A stretch of DNA of 6,509 bases, from positions 1 through 6,509 of the forward strand of contig JAKIYB010000267.1 in the NCBI GenBank assembly GCA_022708765.1. The letters run 5' to 3'. A model generated the notes under the pieces. The model was not told the origin of the DNA. It did not search any database and saw only the letters and a program-made list of their open reading frames with translations. This DNA is from Armatimonadota bacterium. Its GTDB lineage: Bacteria; Armatimonadota; Hebobacteria; CAIYQO01. Shown one piece after another: positions 3,682 to 6,509 of the stretch. Positions within the stretch are counted from its first letter, which is position 1; every line of letters starts with the position of its first letter. Position numbers and translations under genes: made by a program.

Positions 3682-6509
3682 CTACTTCCGCGCGTCCTTC
3701 ATGCCATCGCCTTTGTTGCCGGTTGTGGTGTTGCCGCGGAGTACGGGAGTGGTGGTATCACCGAGATAGATGCCGTTCATCGCATTATTCTGGCAGATGT
3801 TGCCCTCCGCCATGCCGGCGCCATTGCCAAAATAGGCGAGGCCGCTCTGGGTGTTCCGCTCGCAGCGGTTGCCAATGAGCGTGGGGTGGGCGTCTCCCTG
3901 CACGGATATGCCGTGCAGGCCATTCCCGGCGCACAGGTTTCCCTCCGCGGTGCCCATCGCCTGCCCGAGGTACGCAATGCCGCACTGCGCATTTTGCTCG
4001 CAGCGGTTGCCGGTCAGCGTAGGTTGCGCGTCATCGGCCAGGCTGATACCGTGGAACTGATTCTCGGTACAGACATTCTCGCTCGCCGTGCCCGCGGACG
4101 TACCACTGAACCGAATACCGGAGTAGGTATTCCGCGCGCAGCGGTTCCCGGTCAGCAACGGGTACGCGCCGCCCTGGGTTTCGATGCCGTGGTACCCATT
4201 CACATCGCACTGGTTCCCCTGTGCCGTGCCCGCGGCTTGCTCGAAATAGACAATCCCGCACTGCGTGTTGGATTCGCAGCGGTTGCCGGCGAGCATCGGG
4301 TGAGCAGTACCGGTTACGACCACGCCATGCAGGCCATTCTCGCCGCATTGATTCCCCTCCGCCGTGCCCCCTGCCTCGCCACTGAAGCGTATCCCGGCTT
4401 CTTTATTTTTCATGCAGTAGTTGGCGGTGAGCGTAGGCTGGGCATCTCCCTGGATATCAATGCCATGCAGGCCGTTCTCGCTGCACTGGTTCCCCTCCAT
4501 CGTACCCGTGGCTTGCCCGAAGCTGGCGATGCCGCTCTGGGTATTCTGCTGACAGCGATTCCGAAGCAAATCAGGATGGGCGGTCTCGCGCACGATAATG
4601 CCGGATAAGGCGTTATTAAGACATTGATTCCGCTCTACCGTGCCCGCTGCCCGTTCGCTGAAGCGCATGCCGGCTTCCTTGTTCCGCGCGCAACGGTTAC
4701 CGATGAGCGTGGGATGCGCGTCACCCTGCACTTCGATGCCGTGCAGGCCGTTTTCACAGCACTGGTTTCCCTCCGCGGTGCCGGTCGCCTGTCCGAAGAA
4801 GGCAATCCCGCTCTGGGTATTCTGTTCACAGCGATTGTCGGTTAACATGGGGTGCGCCGTCTCGCGCACGATAATGCCGGATAGCCCGTTGCTGCCACAT
4901 AGATTGGCTTCAATCGTGCCCGCCGCCCGGTCGCTGATGCGCATGCCGGCTTCCTTATTCTGGATTGAGCGGTTGCCGGTAAGGGTGGGGTGCGCGTCGC
5001 CCAGCACTTCGATGCCGTGCAGGCCATTCTCACTGCACTGGTTGTTCATCGCCCTGCCCGCCCCCTGTCCACTGTAGCGTATGCCATCTTCCTTGTTTTG
5101 GGCACAGTGATTATCGGTCAACGTGGGATGCGCGTCAGCCTGCACGCCGATGCCGTGGTAGCTGTTGCCGGTGCAGACATTCCCGTCCGCGCTGCCGGCG
5201 GCCTGCTTGAAATAGACGATGCCGCTCTGTTGATTCCCCTCACACTGATTGCCGGTGAGCGTCGGCCACGCCTCATCGCTGACTTCGCACCCGCTGTAGG
5301 CGTTGGCGCGGCAGCGGTTCGCTTTTGCCGTGCCCGTCGCTTTCCCGCTGAACCGAATTCCCGATCCTTCGTTCTCTTCGCAGGTGTTCTCGGTCAGCGC
5401 CGGATGTGCGGTCTCCGTCACGAGGATGCCGCTGAGACCGTTGCGGGCGCACAGGTTGCGCTCCGCCGTGCCCGTGGCGCTGTCACTGTAGCGAATCCCA
5501 AACTCTTTGTTCCGCTCGCACTGGTTGCCGGTGAGCGTTGGACTTGCCTCGCTGTTGACCGAAATCCCGTTGGCGCCGTTGTCCCCAAGCCAGTTGCCGT
5601 CCGCCGTGCCGGCGCCCTTGCTCTGGTAATACAGGCCGCTTCGGGTGTTGTCGAAGATGCGGTTCCCCTTCAGGGTCGGGGTGGCCGTGCCGCCGATTCT
5701 GATGCCCACGTAGTTATGCGTGAAGTGCGAGTCCTCAATGGTGCCGGTGGTGGAGCCGCTGATCCACAGTCCGTCTCCCCCCTGGTTTTTCGCTTCATCC
5801 CAGACGCCGCCAGCGCAGGCGCACCCCCGCATGGTCAGCCGACCCTGGGTGGCGGTCATCACGTCCGCCCACGCGGCGCCTTCGTGCATGATGGTCAGTC
5901 CGCTCAGTGTCCAGCTATGGTTCCCCTCCAGGATGAGGACCGCCTTTTCGCACGCGCCGCGAATGGTGACGGCATCCCGACCGGCGCCGACCAGCGTGAG
6001 CGACTTGTTCAGCACCAGCGGCTCCGTCAGCACGTAGTCACCCGCGGGGACGTGAATCGTGGCGCCGTTCGACGCGGATGTAATCGCTCCCAGCAGATCA
6101 AAGCGCGCGGTGGACGCGCGCGCGGGAGACGGCGCCGGCGCCGGTGGAACGGCGGTAGTCGTCGCGCGGCTCCACCAGTCGCGGACGGAGGCCGGGCGCG
6201 CTTCGAGCTGCTGATGCAGGGCCTGCTTCAGCAGGCCGCGCCACGGCTCGGGGAGGTCGGGCGTCCACTCCATCGCCCCGCTGAGCAGCCGGTCCAGAGC
6301 GGTCGGCGGCAGTGTGCCGGTGAGCAGCTCATGCAGCATCATCGCCAGCTCGAACAGGTCGCTGCCGGGCCCCAACGCTTTGCCCGTCATCACCTCAATC
6401 GGCGCGTAATCCGGCGTGTAGGCGCGCGTGGTGGATGACGAGCCGTGGCCGCGATCAGTCATGTCCTGCCGGGCAGCGCCAAAATCAATGAGACACGCGC
6501 GGTCGCCGG
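3682..6509 (-). CDS. Ser/Thr protein kinase fused to a giant right-handed beta-helix, 5' end outside window
   Basis: The frame ends at TAG (3684-3682) and is open to the right edge (941 visible codons from 6507). The first in-frame ATG (6462) is not a start: the 15 codons before it read LIDFGAARQ, the DFG motif (fragment residues 8-10) of a Hanks-type kinase. Next come a Ser/Thr-rich activation loop, YAPIEV (APE-equivalent, 34-39), SDLFELAMMLHELLTG (49-64) and the C-lobe Arg in ARP (about 104). The ATP-binding Lys and HRD motif are off the window, so activity cannot be judged. A Pro/Ala linker (116-136) follows, with no membrane segment. A beta-helix N-cap (VPAGDYVL, SLTLVGAG, VTIRG) leads into about 30 coils of 23 residues with invariant Gly at position 1 and Asn at 20. 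The protein is probably cytoplasmic, with the helix as a scaffold or sensing surface for the kinase (inference). The helix resembles the NosD/CASH-type Beta_helix families. Confidence 0.9.
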   Translation of the reverse strand, partial: GDRACLIDFGAARQDMTDRGHGSSSTTRAYTPDYAPIEVMTGKALGPGSDLFELAMMLHELLTGTLPPTALDRLLSGAMEWTPDLPEPWRGLLKQALHQQLEARPASVRDWWSRATTTAVPPAPAPSPARASTARFDLLGAITSASNGATIHVPAGDYVLTEPLVLNKSLTLVGAGRDAVTIRGACEKAVLILEGNHSWTLSGLTIMHEGAAWADVMTATQGRLTMRGCACAGGVWDEAKNQGGDGLWISGSTTGTIEDSHFTHNYVGIRIGGTATPTLKGNRIFDNTRSGLYYQSKGAGTADGNWLGDNGANGISVNSEASPTLTGNQCERNKEFGIRYSDSATGTAERNLCARNGLSGILVTETAHPALTENTCEENEGSGIRFSGKATGTAKANRCRANAYSGCEVSDEAWPTLTGNQCEGNQQSGIVYFKQAAGSADGNVCTGNSYHGIGVQADAHPTLTDNHCAQNKEDGIRYSGQGAGRAMNNQCSENGLHGIEVLGDAHPTLTGNRSIQNKEAGMRISDRAAGTIEANLCGSNGLSGIIVRETAHPMLTDNRCEQNTQSGIAFFGQATGTAEGNQCCENGLHGIEVQGDAHPTLIGNRCARNKEAGMRFSERAAGTVERNQCLNNALSGIIVRETAHPDLLRNRCQQNTQSGIASFGQATGTMEGNQCSENGLHGIDIQGDAQPTLTANYCMKNKEAGIRFSGEAGGTAEGNQCGENGLHGVVVTGTAHPMLAGNRCESNTQCGIVYFEQAAGTAQGNQCDVNGYHGIETQGGAYPLLTGNRCARNTYSGIRFSGTSAGTASENVCTENQFHGISLADDAQPTLTGNRCEQNAQCGIAYLGQAMGTAEGNLCAGNGLHGISVQGDAHPTLIGNRCERNTQSGLAYFGNGAGMAEGNICQNNAMNGIYLGDTTTPVLRGNTTTGNKGDGMKDARK
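3706..5772 (-). repeat. Thirty tandem 69-bp units encoding alternating beta-helix coils
   Basis: The unit is 23 codons (the first coil has 22). Two coil types alternate without exception: position 10 is Gly in odd coils (A type, as in QATGTAEGNQC) and Pro in even coils (B type, as in DAHPTLTGNRC). Gly at 1 and Asn at 20 occur in all 30, Asn at 15 in 29, and Cys at 17 in 25 (coils 4-11 and 13-29). The real module is therefore two coils, 46 residues or 138 bp, repeated 15 times. The Asn ladders are typical of right-handed parallel beta-helices. Confidence 0.92.
4189..5016 (-). repeat. Three tandem copies of a 276-bp (four-coil) superunit
   Basis: Coils 12-15 (5016-4741), 16-19 (4740-4465) and 20-23 (4464-4189) resemble each other more than their neighbours. 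The order is: xGDAHPTL...NKEA, then a R/S-E/D-RAAGT-type coil, then RETAHP (TGTAHP in copy 3), then a FGQATGT-type coil. At DNA level a 25-base stretch at 4583-4607 is identical to 4859-4883, exactly 276 bp away, and the block at 4729-4749 matches that at 5005-5025. Copies 1 and 2 are the closest. This indicates recent segmental duplication in steps of four coils. Confidence 0.75.

Noticed and set aside
3349..4608. 419-codon plus-strand frame spanning the rex 5' half and the end of the beta-helix
   Set aside because: It runs antisense to two well-supported genes and the gap between them, and is a by-product of GC-rich codon use and the tandem repeats.
3706..5772. CRISPR array
   Set aside because: The regular 69-bp periodicity comes from coding repeats with in-frame protein conservation and diverged units. 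There are no identical short repeats separated by unique spacers.
4990..6438. 482-codon open frame on the plus strand opposite the kinase/beta-helix gene
   Set aside because: It is a shadow. Repeats of 69 bp keep every frame in register, so a frame without a stop in one unit tends to stay open. The translation has no recognisable domain, and the minus-strand frame is clearly real.
6460..6462. ATG at 6462 as the start of a 926-aa beta-helix protein
   Set aside because: There is no stop upstream in frame, and the preceding codons encode a kinase DFG motif. The ATG falls within the activation loop.

Overview
The window looks like a piece of chromosome from a GC-rich bacterium with strong Shine-Dalgarno use. 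The mix of a copper amine oxidase-type stalk domain joined to a Gmad2 domain, a GspE/PilB motor ATPase, a Rex-family redox regulator and a Hanks-type kinase fused to a beta-helix would fit Armatimonadota, Chloroflexota or a GC-rich Bacillota relative. I lean to Armatimonadota, at low confidence, because no rRNA or other phylogenetic marker is present.

Layout. (1) At the left edge, on the minus strand, is the 5' part (248 codons, running off the window) of an exported protein with a signal peptide, two stalk-type repeats and a Gmad2 domain. (2) A 361-bp divergent intergenic region (745-1105) holds a long imperfect inverted repeat containing a perfect Shine-Dalgarno/anti-Shine-Dalgarno pair, a second 10-bp inverted pair around a sigma70-like promoter, and a 14-bp palindrome just before the next ribosome binding site. 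(3) On the plus strand, 1106-2650, lies a complete GspE/PilB-type ATPase with intact Walker and zinc motifs and no other pilus or secretion gene beside it. (4) A 301-bp convergent intergenic region (2651-2951) is packed with hairpins and REP-like inverted repeats. (5) On the minus strand, 2952-3596, lies a Rex-family NAD(H)-sensing regulator with unusual residues in its DNA-binding domain and its own extended -10 promoter. (6) On the minus strand, from 3682 off the right edge, lies a large protein whose visible part starts at the DFG motif of a Ser/Thr kinase. After a Pro/Ala linker with no membrane segment it continues into about 30 beta-helix coils of 23 residues that alternate strictly between two types.

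The most notable item is the kinase/beta-helix fusion. The kinase reading becomes clear only from the codons upstream of the first in-frame ATG (6462), which lies inside the kinase activation loop and is not a real start. The coils form a very regular 46-residue A/B module with a cysteine ladder in 25 coils, and a 276-bp higher-order unit points to recent segmental duplication. The genes do not form an obvious pathway. The kinase and rex genes are in the same direction, 85 bp apart, and may be partly co-transcribed. The ATPase and the exported stalk protein are divergent and may share regulatory DNA.
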